A DNA stretch of 64,000 nucleotides, taken from assembly GCA_038731605.1 (NCBI GenBank), contig JAVYQP010000003.1, positions 62,001-126,000 of the forward strand, in the 5' to 3' direction. The position numbers and the translations under genes are program-made. Position 1 is the stretch's first letter. Every line of letters starts with the position of its first letter. Source of the stretch: WYZ-LMO2 sp038731605 (GTDB lineage Archaea; Halobacteriota; Archaeoglobi; Archaeoglobales; Archaeoglobaceae). Positions 33,521 to 42,224 of this stretch are shown one piece after another. Below the pieces are notes generated by a model. That model was given only the letters and a program-made list of their open reading frames with translations, was not told the origin of the DNA and did not search any database.

Positions 33521-34096
33521 ATGTCATACCTCCTGCTCATTGGGAAACCCGCCATCGAGGGGCTCGAGTTGCTTAAAGAACTCGCAAACGGTTTCGAGAA
33601 CACGGTGTGGGTTTCCACAGTTTACAGTGCGGAAAAGGTCAGAGAAGTAATCGGAAAAAAGCCGTGGGTAGTAGATGCGTTTAGCTGGGGGATGAAAGAA
33701 GCAGAGGAAAAAGAGGTTGTGGTTGCAAACCCGACGAACTTGAACGAGATAAGTTTGGCAGTCTCAAAGGTTCTCCAAGGCATCAAAGGGGACTATATCT
33801 TAATTCTACACTCCATCTCGGGGCTTGCGATTTACCAACCGATTGCGAAGGTTATCAACTTGCTTCGAGTCTTGCTCATGAAGATAGAGAACGACAAAGC
33901 TAAGGCTATTTTTACGCTCATAAGTGGTGCACAAGAAAAGCAATTCGAAGTGGGAACGATGGTATTTTTCCCGAACGTCGTCGAGCTTTCTGAAAGAGAG
34001 ATCAGGGTTGTAAAGTCCTTCAATCCAGACGTCGATAGGGGCGACTACAATGCCAATAGAGCGAAAGAGATATTAATGAGACTCTTAAAGCTATGA
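33521..34096 (+). CDS. RecA/KaiC-like protein lacking Walker A (DUF7504-like)
   Basis: This 191-residue protein looks like a RecA/KaiC-superfamily core (YLLLIGKPAIEGLELLKELANG, ...DYILILHSISGLAIYQP..., KAIFTLISGAQE) in which the nucleotide-binding P-loop is missing. Such degenerate KaiC-like proteins are common in euryarchaea, with no established function. It is followed two bases later by the DUF362 gene, so they are probably co-transcribed. Confidence 0.55.
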   Translation: MSYLLLIGKPAIEGLELLKELANGFENTVWVSTVYSAEKVREVIGKKPWVVDAFSWGMKEAEEKEVVVANPTNLNEISLAVSKVLQGIKGDYILILHSISGLAIYQPIAKVINLLRVLLMKIENDKAKAIFTLISGAQEKQFEVGTMVFFPNVVELSEREIRVVKSFNPDVDRGDYNANRAKEILMRLLKL

Positions 34097-34097
34097 C

Positions 34098-35183
34098 ATG
34101 GACGTGTTCTTCGTCGATTCTCGTGCAAGAGTTGTCGACCCAAACAAATGGTATCAGCCAGAGCTGAGTCTTGTTTCAAAGCTGAAAAGACTGATAGATG
34201 AGAGCCCAGTTCTCGACAACATAAGTCCCGGAGACGTTGTCGCTGTTAAGACGCATTTTGGGGAGCGAGGAACTACCAAAACCTTGAGACCGACTTTCAT
34301 AAGGGCGGTTGTTGAAAAACTCCTCGAAATCGGTGCAAAACCGTTTGTTACAGAAACAACTGGACTTGGGCTCACGAGACTAAGGAGTTCTGCAATCGGA
34401 AGGTTGCAGATCGCTGAAGAGAACGGCTACACGCACCAAACTCTTAAAGCACCGATAATAATCGCAGACGGTCTCCTCGGTTTTGACTTCGTGGAGGTCC
34501 CGATCGACGGAAAATTCTTGAAGAAGGTTTACGTCGCAAAAGCAATCGCAGAGTGCGATGCGGTTGTTTTCTGCACGCACTTTAAGTTGCACATGCAGTC
34601 TGGAATCGGAGGGAGCATAAAGAACATCGGCGTTGGTTGCGTTGCGAAGCCATCGAAATACGACGTGCATGTGAACGGATTTCCAACGATAAGAGAGGAT
34701 AGGTGCACAAAATGCGATAAATGCGTCGAGATTTGTCCAACGAATGCAATAGTTGACTACAAAATCGTGGAGGAGAGATGCCTGAAGTGCACGGGTTGCT
34801 ATGAGGTCTGCGAAGTAAGAGCGGTGCGCTTGCAATGGCTTGAGGGAAAAGACGTGAGCGACAGGATTGTGGAGTGTGCAAAAGGTGTGTCTAAGCTGAA
34901 CGATAATTTCTCATTCCTGAACTTCCTAATCGACATAACTCCTCACTGCGATTGTCATCCCTACAGCGACAACGCCTTAGTTCCCGACATAGGGATTTTA
35001 GCTTCAAAAGATGCTGTCTCCATCGATTCAGCGAGCTACGATCTCTACAAAAGTCTTCCCGCTGTAAACGAAATTCTTGAAGGGCACAAATCTTGGCCAT
35101 GGACGGATCCGGAAGGTATGTTGAGCTATGCAGAAAATTTAGGTCTTGGCGAGAGGAGATACAGGCTAATAAAGCTTGAATAA
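34098..35183 (+). CDS. DUF362 protein with 2[4Fe-4S] ferredoxin domain
   Basis: This 361-residue protein has the DUF362 fold (VVAVKTHFGERGTTKTLRPTFIRAVVEKL, FCTHFKLHMQSGIGGSIKNIGVGC) followed by a ferredoxin insert with CTKCDKCVEICP and CLKCTGCYEVC (about residues 203-240), then the conserved CDCHPYSD and DAVSIDSASYDL. DUF362 proteins are poorly characterised Fe-S proteins widespread in anaerobes. The family call is firm; the function is unknown. Confidence 0.85.
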   Translation: MDVFFVDSRARVVDPNKWYQPELSLVSKLKRLIDESPVLDNISPGDVVAVKTHFGERGTTKTLRPTFIRAVVEKLLEIGAKPFVTETTGLGLTRLRSSAIGRLQIAEENGYTHQTLKAPIIIADGLLGFDFVEVPIDGKFLKKVYVAKAIAECDAVVFCTHFKLHMQSGIGGSIKNIGVGCVAKPSKYDVHVNGFPTIREDRCTKCDKCVEICPTNAIVDYKIVEERCLKCTGCYEVCEVRAVRLQWLEGKDVSDRIVECAKGVSKLNDNFSFLNFLIDITPHCDCHPYSDNALVPDIGILASKDAVSIDSASYDLYKSLPAVNEILEGHKSWPWTDPEGMLSYAENLGLGERRYRLIKLE

Positions 35184-35233
35184 TCCCCAGAAATAAGCCC
35201 AAATCGAAAAGCTCGGAAAGATTTAATTTGAGA

Positions 35234-35250
35234 AAAATATATTATATTTT
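35234..35250. repeat. AT-only inverted repeat upstream of potABCD
   Basis: AAAATATA-T-TATATTTT is a perfect inverted repeat with one central base, 174 bases before the potA ATG in a 241-base gap with no gene. It may be a terminator for the preceding gene, an upstream promoter or a regulator site. A separate TATA-like box (ttttttaaac, about 35394-35403) lies at the expected distance before potA. Confidence 0.4.
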
Positions 35251-35424
35251 CCTGAAATGTCACTAAAATCGGCTTTCTCTTTGTCTTGTTGCGAGAGATC
35301 GGATTTTAATCAGCTCCAAAAAACCATACCAGTTTTGATTGAATAAGAATCCGAAAATCATGCCAAATTCAAGAAAAAATGAAAAAGCGTAAGTTTTTTA
35401 AACATCGGGAAGAAAAGAGTATCG

Positions 35425-36459
35425 ATGGTTGAGTTCGCAGTCGAACTCGACGGAGTTTCGAAAAGATACGGCGATTTTGAAGCAGTCAGAGAAGTAAGCT
35501 TCTCGATACGCAAAGGAGAGTTCTTCTCGATCCTTGGACCAAGCGGTTCTGGAAAAACAACGCTCCTAAGGTTAATTGCAGGACTCATCTTCCCTGATAA
35601 GGGCACAATAAGGCTAATGGGGAAAGACTGCACGTTCCTTCCGCCGTATAAGAGAAACATAGGGATGGTTTTCCAAGATCTCGCTCTCTTTCCGCATTTG
35701 AACGTCTTCGACAACGTTGCATATGGGTTAAGGATAAGGAAGGTGCCTGAAAACGAGATAAAGCGAAAGGTCTACGAGTGCCTTGAAATCGTGAACCTCG
35801 ACCCGAGCACTTTTTCCAAGAGAAAAATAAACCAGCTTTCAGGCGGACAACAGCAAAGAGTTGCCATCGCAAGGGCGCTTGCAATCGAACCCTCAGTTCT
35901 CCTGCTCGACGAACCCCTTGGCTCTCTGGATTTGAAGCTGAGACAGCGCATGATGCTTGAGCTGAAAAGGATTCAAAGAGCTGTCAAGACAACGTTCGTA
36001 TACGTAACCCACGACCAGTCGGAAGCCCTGATAATGTCAGATAAGGTTGCGGTAATAAACCACGGCAAGATCGAGCAAATAGGAACGCCAATGGAAGTCT
36101 ACGAAAAACCCGCAACGAAGTTCGTCGCAGAGTTCATTGGAGAGATGAACTTCATCCCAGCGGAAATTTGTGAAGACTGCGCAATAAGCGAACTCGGGAG
36201 AATAAAAGTTCCGGGGCTCAATGGTTCAAAGAAGGTCATCATAGGGATCAGACCGGAAAAGGTAAAGGTGGGAGCGGTTGGGGATAACACGTTCAGTGGT
36301 AAAATCGAGGAGATCGTTTACTTGGGCGGTTTCGTAAAACTCGACGTCAACGTCAACGGAGTTCGAATAAAATGCGTAACGAACGCAAACGGGTTTAGAG
36401 AGGGTGAAACAATCGAGATTGGTTGGAAAGCGGAAGAAGCGATCATCTTCGAGGCATGA
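35425..36459 (+). CDS. potA: polyamine-type ABC transporter ATPase (PotA)
   Basis: This 344-residue ABC ATPase has Walker A GPSGSGKT (about 38-45), Q-loop FQDLALFPHLNVFDNVAYG, signature LSGGQQQR, Walker B LLLDEPLGSLD, H-loop VTHDQ, and a C-terminal TOBE domain (about 270-344). PotA drives spermidine/putrescine or related uptake. It is the first gene of potABCD; its stop overlaps the potB ATG. Confidence 0.92.
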   Translation: MVEFAVELDGVSKRYGDFEAVREVSFSIRKGEFFSILGPSGSGKTTLLRLIAGLIFPDKGTIRLMGKDCTFLPPYKRNIGMVFQDLALFPHLNVFDNVAYGLRIRKVPENEIKRKVYECLEIVNLDPSTFSKRKINQLSGGQQQRVAIARALAIEPSVLLLDEPLGSLDLKLRQRMMLELKRIQRAVKTTFVYVTHDQSEALIMSDKVAVINHGKIEQIGTPMEVYEKPATKFVAEFIGEMNFIPAEICEDCAISELGRIKVPGLNGSKKVIIGIRPEKVKVGAVGDNTFSGKIEEIVYLGGFVKLDVNVNGVRIKCVTNANGFREGETIEIGWKAEEAIIFEA

Positions 36460-37199
36460 AGAAACTTGCAATTCCCGGAGTCGTCTACCTTCTCGTTTTG
36501 TTTTATCTGCCCTTCTTCATCGTCGTCCTCTACAGCCTTGGGTTTCCGAACTTCACGCTTGAGTTCTATGCGGACGTGTTTCAGCCAGTTTTCTTCAAGT
36601 TCTTCCTAAACTCAATCCTTATTGCGACCATAACAACAGTTCTTTGCCTCATTCTTGCTTACCCTGTTGCTTACTACATTGCGCTGAGGGCGCAGAGATG
36701 GAAAAATCTTCTCCTTGTCCTCATCATTTTGCCGTTCTGGATAAGCCTTCTGCTCAGGACATACGCAATAATGGTAATCCTAACACCCCTCGGCTTGATG
36801 TTCACGTTCACCGCTGTCGTAATAGGAATGGTATACGACTACTTCCCATTCATGGTTCTGCCGTTGTATGCATCGCTGGAAAAGCTGAAAAGATCGCAGT
36901 TGGAAGCCTCCTACATCCTCGGCGCAAGTCCGTTGAAGACTTTTCTGAAAGTAACGCTCCCACATTCGAAGCCCGGAATCGTCGCAGGAGTGATGCTTGT
37001 TTTTATTCCATCACTCGGCGAATTCGTCGTCCCATCGATGCTCGGTGGAACCTACGTAACAATCGGAACCCTCACGTGGGATCTCTTTCTGAGATACCAT
37101 GACTGGTGGCGTGGTTCAGCGATTTCTGTGATTTACATGGCTATCGTGCTCATCGCAATTGCGATTTACATGAAAAAAGCGGGGAGGATAGAGCTATGA
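36456..37199 (+). CDS. potB: polyamine-type ABC transporter permease (PotB)
   Basis: This 247-residue protein has about six helices and the EAA motif (LEASYILGASPLKTFLKVTLP) that contacts the ATPase. It is the first of two permease subunits. ATG 36456 overlaps the potA stop by four bases, and its own stop overlaps the potC start. Confidence 0.9.
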   Translation: MKKLAIPGVVYLLVLFYLPFFIVVLYSLGFPNFTLEFYADVFQPVFFKFFLNSILIATITTVLCLILAYPVAYYIALRAQRWKNLLLVLIILPFWISLLLRTYAIMVILTPLGLMFTFTAVVIGMVYDYFPFMVLPLYASLEKLKRSQLEASYILGASPLKTFLKVTLPHSKPGIVAGVMLVFIPSLGEFVVPSMLGGTYVTIGTLTWDLFLRYHDWWRGSAISVIYMAIVLIAIAIYMKKAGRIEL

Positions 37200-37924
37200 T
37201 GAGGATTTACGTTGCAATCGTTTTCTTTTTCCTTTACGCACCAATTGCCTTCGTAATAGCCTTATCCTTCACAGACGACTCAGGCTTAACGCTTAAATGG
37301 TTTGAAAAGCTAATACAAGACTCAAAAGTCGTTTCAGCGTTTTACAACAGCCTTACCATCGCAATTTTGTCAACTGTTTTCTCCGTTATTTTGGGAACAA
37401 GTTCTGCTTACGCTTTCCTGCGAACGAAAATGAGATTCGAGTCCTTTTTCTATGCTCCAATCGTCATTCCCGAAATCACAGAAGCTCTTTCACTCCTTTT
37501 GTTCTACAAGCTCCTATCGTTTCCTCTTGGCTTCACATCCGTGTTACTTGGTCACATTGCGTTCAACGTTGCGTTTGTTTTTGTAATCGTTAGATCCCGA
37601 CTTTCGGGCTACGAAAGATCGATCGAGGAAGCGTCACTCACCCTTGGGGCAAACGAGCTCCAGACTTTCTTAAAAGTGACGATTCCATTGGCGATGCCCG
37701 GGATTGTTGCTGCGTCATTGATCGCTTTTACACTTTCCTGGGATAACTTCGTCAAAACTGTGTTCACAACTGGTCCAGGGTTCCAGACTCTACCACTTTT
37801 GATTTGGTCGCAAGCGGCGAGGGGTGTAGTTAGCCCAACTCTAAGCGCTTTGACAACGCTAATGCTCGCAGTCTCGATGATCTTAGCTTATCTCTACGTC
37901 AGAATCTCAGCGCAAAGAGGGTAA
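37196..37924 (+). CDS. potC: polyamine-type ABC transporter permease (PotC)
   Basis: This 242-residue, six-helix permease has the EAA-type loop IEEASLTLGANELQTFLKVTIP. It is the second half of the channel. Two adjacent ATGs (37196 and 37199) can serve as start. The substrate-binding gene follows 31 bases downstream. Confidence 0.9.
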   Translation: MMRIYVAIVFFFLYAPIAFVIALSFTDDSGLTLKWFEKLIQDSKVVSAFYNSLTIAILSTVFSVILGTSSAYAFLRTKMRFESFFYAPIVIPEITEALSLLLFYKLLSFPLGFTSVLLGHIAFNVAFVFVIVRSRLSGYERSIEEASLTLGANELQTFLKVTIPLAMPGIVAASLIAFTLSWDNFVKTVFTTGPGFQTLPLLIWSQAARGVVSPTLSALTTLMLAVSMILAYLYVRISAQRG

Positions 37925-37955
37925 AGCTTTTATTCTACATTCCCCAAAAACCAAC

Positions 37956-39116
37956 ATGGTGGATAAGGGTAGAAGGGATTTTCTAAAAATCGCAGTCGCG
38001 GGAATTGCTGGGCTCGCTATCGGTGGCGTCACAGGCTTTTTCTCTGGCTCTTCAGCATCCCAGCGAAGGATTTTGGAGCTGGAGAGTGAGATAGAGAAGC
38101 TCAAGTCGCAGACACAGGCGATTTTAGAGAAAGAGCTCAGGGTATGGAACTGGTCTTACTACATAAACGAAGCTCTCTTAGACATCTTCGCACAGGAAAC
38201 TGGGATACCAAGAAACAGGATTATCTACGAGGAGTTTGAGGATCCGAACTACGTTCTCACGAAGCTCGAAGCAGGAGGGAGCGGATACGACGTCGTTATT
38301 CTGCCGGACTACTGCGTAGACATCGCCCGAAGAAAAGGTCTTCTCGCAGAACTTAACAAAGAACTTATCCCAAATGCGAAGTTCATTGACGAAAAGTTCC
38401 GGAATCCGCCTTACGATCCAGATTGGAAGTTCAGCATCGTCTACATGTGGGGCTCGACGGGATTTGCATGGAGAAGTGAAGTCGAGGAAGGCGTTACAAC
38501 GCTGGAACAGATCTTCAACCCAGACTACGGATTTCTGCCAAAGTATAGAAAGAAGATAAGCATGCTCGAGGAAGCTATGGAAGTAGTTTGCTTCGCCAAG
38601 GCTTATTTGGGTAAAGACATCAACGACTGGAGCGATTCAACGCTTCAAGAAGTGAAGGAAGTTCTCTTAGCCCAAAGACCATACCTCGCTGGCTACATGG
38701 GAACCGAGAAATACTATCCAGGACTCAAAATTGGAACGATATACGTTGCACAAGCCTACAACGGAGACATAGTGAGGTTGAGGGAGGAATTTGAAGATGT
38801 CAGCTTCGCAGTTCCTGAAGAGGGTGGAACCATCTGGACGGACAACCTATGCATCCCAAAGGATGCATTGCATAAGAATTCTGCGCATGCGTTCATTAAC
38901 TTCCTACTCGACCCTGCGGTCTCTGCGGTAAACTCCAAGTTTATAGGTTACGCAAATCCGGTAAAAGCGTCATGGCAGTTCATCGAAGAGATGCTCGATG
39001 ACCCTGTGATCTATCCGCCGGAAGAGATCCAGAAGAAGATGTGGCTCATACCGTCGGTAAGCGATGAGATTAGACGAAAGGTTACCACGCTGATGCTCGA
39101 AGTCAAAGCTGGCTGA
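37956..39116 (+). CDS. potD: polyamine-type solute-binding protein (PotD) with twin-arginine signal
   Basis: This 386-residue protein begins KGRRDFLKIAVAGIAGLAIGG, a twin-arginine signal, followed by a short coiled coil (about 32-52) and the PotD/PotF fold (LRVWNWSYYINEALLDIFAQETG, GYDVVILPDY). Tat export of a solute-binding protein suggests folding before export or a bound cofactor. The ligand is inferred from the operon as spermidine/putrescine, though related proteins bind other cations or amines. Confidence 0.88.
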   Translation: MVDKGRRDFLKIAVAGIAGLAIGGVTGFFSGSSASQRRILELESEIEKLKSQTQAILEKELRVWNWSYYINEALLDIFAQETGIPRNRIIYEEFEDPNYVLTKLEAGGSGYDVVILPDYCVDIARRKGLLAELNKELIPNAKFIDEKFRNPPYDPDWKFSIVYMWGSTGFAWRSEVEEGVTTLEQIFNPDYGFLPKYRKKISMLEEAMEVVCFAKAYLGKDINDWSDSTLQEVKEVLLAQRPYLAGYMGTEKYYPGLKIGTIYVAQAYNGDIVRLREEFEDVSFAVPEEGGTIWTDNLCIPKDALHKNSAHAFINFLLDPAVSAVNSKFIGYANPVKASWQFIEEMLDDPVIYPPEEIQKKMWLIPSVSDEIRRKVTTLMLEVKAG

Positions 39117-39185
39117 TGAGGGGAATTTAGCAAACTTTATTAAGAAAACATGGACTCAACTCGAGAAACGTCGAAAGGTGACGGA

Positions 39186-39569
39186 ATGAGAGCACTGCTA
39201 ATTTTGGCAATAGTGTTCTTGATCTTAGGCTGTGTTGAAGAGGGGGAGAGATACGGGACACTCACAACTTCAGTTGCAGAGAAAAACACGGTTCTCGACT
39301 GCCAGTGCCACGAAGAACCTTGGAAGTATTCGAAACACTACGCAAACGTCACGAGCTGTAAGAGCTGTCATGGAAACGAAATACTTGCGTTCCACAAAAA
39401 TCTGAGCGAATGGAATTGGAAAGACGTTTCTGAAGTCCAGTGCACGCTGTGCCACGATGCTTCGCTGTTGGCGAATCACGGTGGAAAGTGCGAAATCTGC
39501 CACAAGTCAATCTACGAGACTCACAACGTCTATTTGAGTAAGTTCATCAAGCGAGAGGTGGGATCATGA
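39186..39569 (+). CDS. multiheme c-type cytochrome lipoprotein
   Basis: This 127-residue protein has a signal ending in the lipobox LGC (cysteine at about residue 16), so it is probably lipid-anchored outside the membrane. It has three CXXCH motifs (CKSCH, CTLCH, CEICH) and one unusual CQCH (a CXCH spacing). Additional histidines (HKN, HGGK) could be heme ligands. It is the first gene of a three-gene unit with a second cytochrome and a membrane HdrE-HdrD fusion. An SD-like aggtgac precedes the ATG. Confidence 0.8.
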   Translation: MRALLILAIVFLILGCVEEGERYGTLTTSVAEKNTVLDCQCHEEPWKYSKHYANVTSCKSCHGNEILAFHKNLSEWNWKDVSEVQCTLCHDASLLANHGGKCEICHKSIYETHNVYLSKFIKREVGS

Positions 39570-39967
39570 GGAAAGCTGTGAAAATCATCCCGATTGTTGT
39601 TGGCTTGCTCCTCTTCTTTTCCCCAATAAGCGCAGAAAATAACACAACCACCTACTCCTGCGACACTTGCCATAAACATGCGAACCTCTACTCGAGCCAT
39701 CTCGAGGGCGGTAAGTATTGCGCACGATGCCATGGCGAGATTCACGAGATTCACGATTTCAGCTGTGAAACTTGTCACGTGAAGAAACCCCTCACGATTC
39801 TTTGCCACGCAGCGCCAAGCGATGCCCAAATACTGACACCACCACCAGAGAAAAACGCAGTTTGCGAGAACTGCCATATAAACATCGTTGAAGTGCATAA
39901 CGGCGACTGCCAGAGCTGTCATGTTGAAGACATAAACAAGATCCACGCAAAGGCGAATCTGAGGTGA
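39566..39967 (+). CDS. exported pentaheme-type c cytochrome
   Basis: This 133-residue protein has a signal peptide (about 1-23) and five CXXCH motifs (CDTCH, CARCH, CETCH, CENCH, CQSCH) plus an orphan CH (TILCHA). It overlaps the lipoprotein gene by four bases and ends five bases before the HdrE-HdrD gene. Its size and histidine-rich spacers fit a small periplasmic-side electron carrier. Confidence 0.85.
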   Translation: MRKAVKIIPIVVGLLLFFSPISAENNTTTYSCDTCHKHANLYSSHLEGGKYCARCHGEIHEIHDFSCETCHVKKPLTILCHAAPSDAQILTPPPEKNAVCENCHINIVEVHNGDCQSCHVEDINKIHAKANLR

Positions 39968-39971
39968 TAAA

Positions 39972-41939
39972 ATGCTTGAACTCATATACTACGTTCTCCT
40001 GATCATCGCCTTAGCGATTTTCGCAATCGGTGTAAAGAGAAACATAGACTTCGTAAGGTCTGGACAAAAGAGCTCCGAGCCGAGGCTCGACAATCTAAAG
40101 GAGCGGTTCAAGGTGATGCTAAAAGACTCCTTCGCACTCCTTAGGCTTTACCGCAGAGAAAAGAAGATGTCGATAGCGCATCTCTTGGTCTTGTGGGGCT
40201 TCATAATTCTTGCAATAGACATCTTGCTAATCACGATCTTCTACGCAGTTCCGGATGCGTTCAGGGTTGTATACCTGTTCTTCAAGATCTCGATGACCGT
40301 GGGAGGAATACTCTTCACCCTCGGGCTAATTCTGATGGCTATCAACCGCTACCTCCTTAAGCCCTCGAGGTTTGCAAAGAAATACGATGCGAGAGACGAC
40401 AACCTTGCTATCTTGGTCTTGCTATTCGCAGCGATTTTCGGATTCGCTCTGAAGGAGTTCTTCAGATTCTCGCAAGAATTTGCGAACAGCTATTTAGTTC
40501 AAGCGTTCTGGTTTGCCCATGCGATTCTAATCTTGGCTTTCGTCGCAATGATTCCATACTCAAAGCTCATGCACATTCTCGTGGCTCCGATTAGCATTCT
40601 AACAAAAACGAACCGCCATCCAGGGGTTGTTAGACCTCCACAAAACAGAGAAGACTACGTAGGGCTTGTTACAAGAGCCGATTTAACGAAAAGAGACTTG
40701 CTCTCAAGCTTGGCGTGCATGCGTTGCGGTCGTTGCCAAGACGCTTGCCCAGCTTTCAATTCGAGAACTTCGCTGTCTCCGATGTTCCTAATCCAAAATC
40801 TGAGGAACATAGACAAGATTGCGAGCGGTAAGATGCAGATGCTGAAACCATACGAAGTCAAGGAGACCGAAGCAGATGGCGGAGAGAGCGAAGCAGAGAA
40901 GGAAGGAATAGAGGCTGAAAAGAGGGAAGAGATTAAGCCAGAAGAGGTTAAACTCGTGGACACACTGTTGGATATGTCCGCAGTCTGGGCTTGCACAACG
41001 TGCAGAGCTTGCATGGAGATGTGCCCAGTTTACATAGAGCAGATGGATATAATTCAAGAAATGCGCAGAGGGGTCATAGAGAGCGGTGAAGCGCCACCAG
41101 ACATAAGAGATTTGCTTACGAACATCCAGAGGCAAAAGAACCCGTGGGGTGAGGCAAAGTTCAAGAGGGATCAGTGGATCAAGAAGTCCGAAGTTCCGGT
41201 GAAGTTGGCTAAAGAAGGCGACTTCGAATGGCTGTGGTTCGTGGGTTGCGCTCACAGCTTTGACAACCGGAATATTCCAATAACTGCAAAGATTGCGAAA
41301 ATCCTAAGCGACATCGGCGTAAGCTATGCGGTGCTTGGAAGAGACGAAGGTTGTTGCGGGAACGATGTGCGCAGAGTTGGCGAAGAAGGACTCTTCCAAG
41401 TTCTCAAAGAAGAGAACATAGCCCAGTTCGAGAAATACGATGTGAAGAAGATAATCGCAACTTCTCCGCACTGCTACAACACGCTGAAGAACGAATACGA
41501 GGGATATGAGGTAAAGTTCATCCTTGAAACGATCTACGATGCGATAAAGAGCGGAAAGCTCAAGCTTAAGAAGGAGATCAAAAAGAAAGTGACGTTCCAC
41601 GACCCATGCTACCTTGGAAGATACAACGGAATGTATGAGCTACCGAGGGAGATCCTAAAGTCGATCCCAGGAATAGAGCTTGTTGAAATGCCGAGGAACC
41701 GCAACAGAAGCTTCTGCTGTGGAGCAGGTGGCGGGAATCTCGTCCGTGAGTATCCGGGTGAGTTCAGACCGAACAATTTAAGAGCAAAGGAGGCTGCGGA
41801 GACAGGAGCGGAGATCTTGGCAGTGGCTTGTCCATTCTGCATGATCATGCTCGAAGACGGTGTTAAGACGGAGAAGCTTGAGGACAAGATAAAGGTTCTC
41901 GATGTAATAGAGCTCGTTTACGAATCCGCATACGGTTGA
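39972..41939 (+). CDS. membrane HdrE-HdrD fusion, likely quinone/heme b oxidoreductase
   Basis: This 655-residue protein has an N-terminal membrane domain with about five or six helices (about 1-200) like NarI/HdrE heme b subunits, with histidines such as IAHLLVLWG and FWFAHAILI. Then come two 4Fe-4S sites (CMRCGRCQDACP, CTTCRACMEMCP) separated by a charged, acidic low-complexity stretch (about 295-325), and two CCG domains (VGCAHSFDNR...GCCGND; HDPCYLGRYNG...FCCGAGGG). It probably links menaquinone to cytoplasmic thiol/disulfide chemistry, with the two upstream cytochromes on the outer face. Confidence 0.88.
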   Translation: MLELIYYVLLIIALAIFAIGVKRNIDFVRSGQKSSEPRLDNLKERFKVMLKDSFALLRLYRREKKMSIAHLLVLWGFIILAIDILLITIFYAVPDAFRVVYLFFKISMTVGGILFTLGLILMAINRYLLKPSRFAKKYDARDDNLAILVLLFAAIFGFALKEFFRFSQEFANSYLVQAFWFAHAILILAFVAMIPYSKLMHILVAPISILTKTNRHPGVVRPPQNREDYVGLVTRADLTKRDLLSSLACMRCGRCQDACPAFNSRTSLSPMFLIQNLRNIDKIASGKMQMLKPYEVKETEADGGESEAEKEGIEAEKREEIKPEEVKLVDTLLDMSAVWACTTCRACMEMCPVYIEQMDIIQEMRRGVIESGEAPPDIRDLLTNIQRQKNPWGEAKFKRDQWIKKSEVPVKLAKEGDFEWLWFVGCAHSFDNRNIPITAKIAKILSDIGVSYAVLGRDEGCCGNDVRRVGEEGLFQVLKEENIAQFEKYDVKKIIATSPHCYNTLKNEYEGYEVKFILETIYDAIKSGKLKLKKEIKKKVTFHDPCYLGRYNGMYELPREILKSIPGIELVEMPRNRNRSFCCGAGGGNLVREYPGEFRPNNLRAKEAAETGAEILAVACPFCMIMLEDGVKTEKLEDKIKVLDVIELVYESAYG

Positions 41940-42017
41940 ACAATTTTTTATTTTTCATTGCAAGGTCTCGCAGGATTTTCTCGTAAGTATTTTAAGGTGT
42001 GTGCAGTCATTGAATCA

Positions 42018-42191
42018 ATGGACCTAAGGTTGATCGTGGAAAAGCTTGGGGCGAAGAGAGTATATAAGGAAGATTGCGAGCTGTGCATCGTAGGATACAC
42101 GGGAAAGAAGTGTCCCTATCTGCGAAAGATTGGCAAGGAGTTTTTCTGCGTGCGAGACGCTGCGAAGAAGGATCCGAGGTTAAGATTTTAA
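42018..42191 (+). CDS. small four-cysteine protein
   Basis: This 57-residue protein begins MDLRLIVEKLGAKRV and has CELC, then KKCPYL and FFCVRD, four cysteines that could bind a metal or Fe-S cluster. I recognise no family. Its stop falls in the promoter of the GGGP synthase gene. ATG 42018 is the most natural start. Confidence 0.55.
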   Translation: MDLRLIVEKLGAKRVYKEDCELCIVGYTGKKCPYLRKIGKEFFCVRDAAKKDPRLRF

Positions 42192-42194
42192 AAA

Positions 42195-42204
42195 GACTTA
42201 TATC
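42195..42204 (+). promoter_or_regulatory. TATA box of GGGP synthase
   Basis: gacttatatc lies 21-30 bases before the ATG at 42225, supporting a leaderless transcript for the two lipid-synthesis genes. Confidence 0.55.
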
Positions 42205-42224
42205 TCAGCGAGCGTCGTGGTTCG

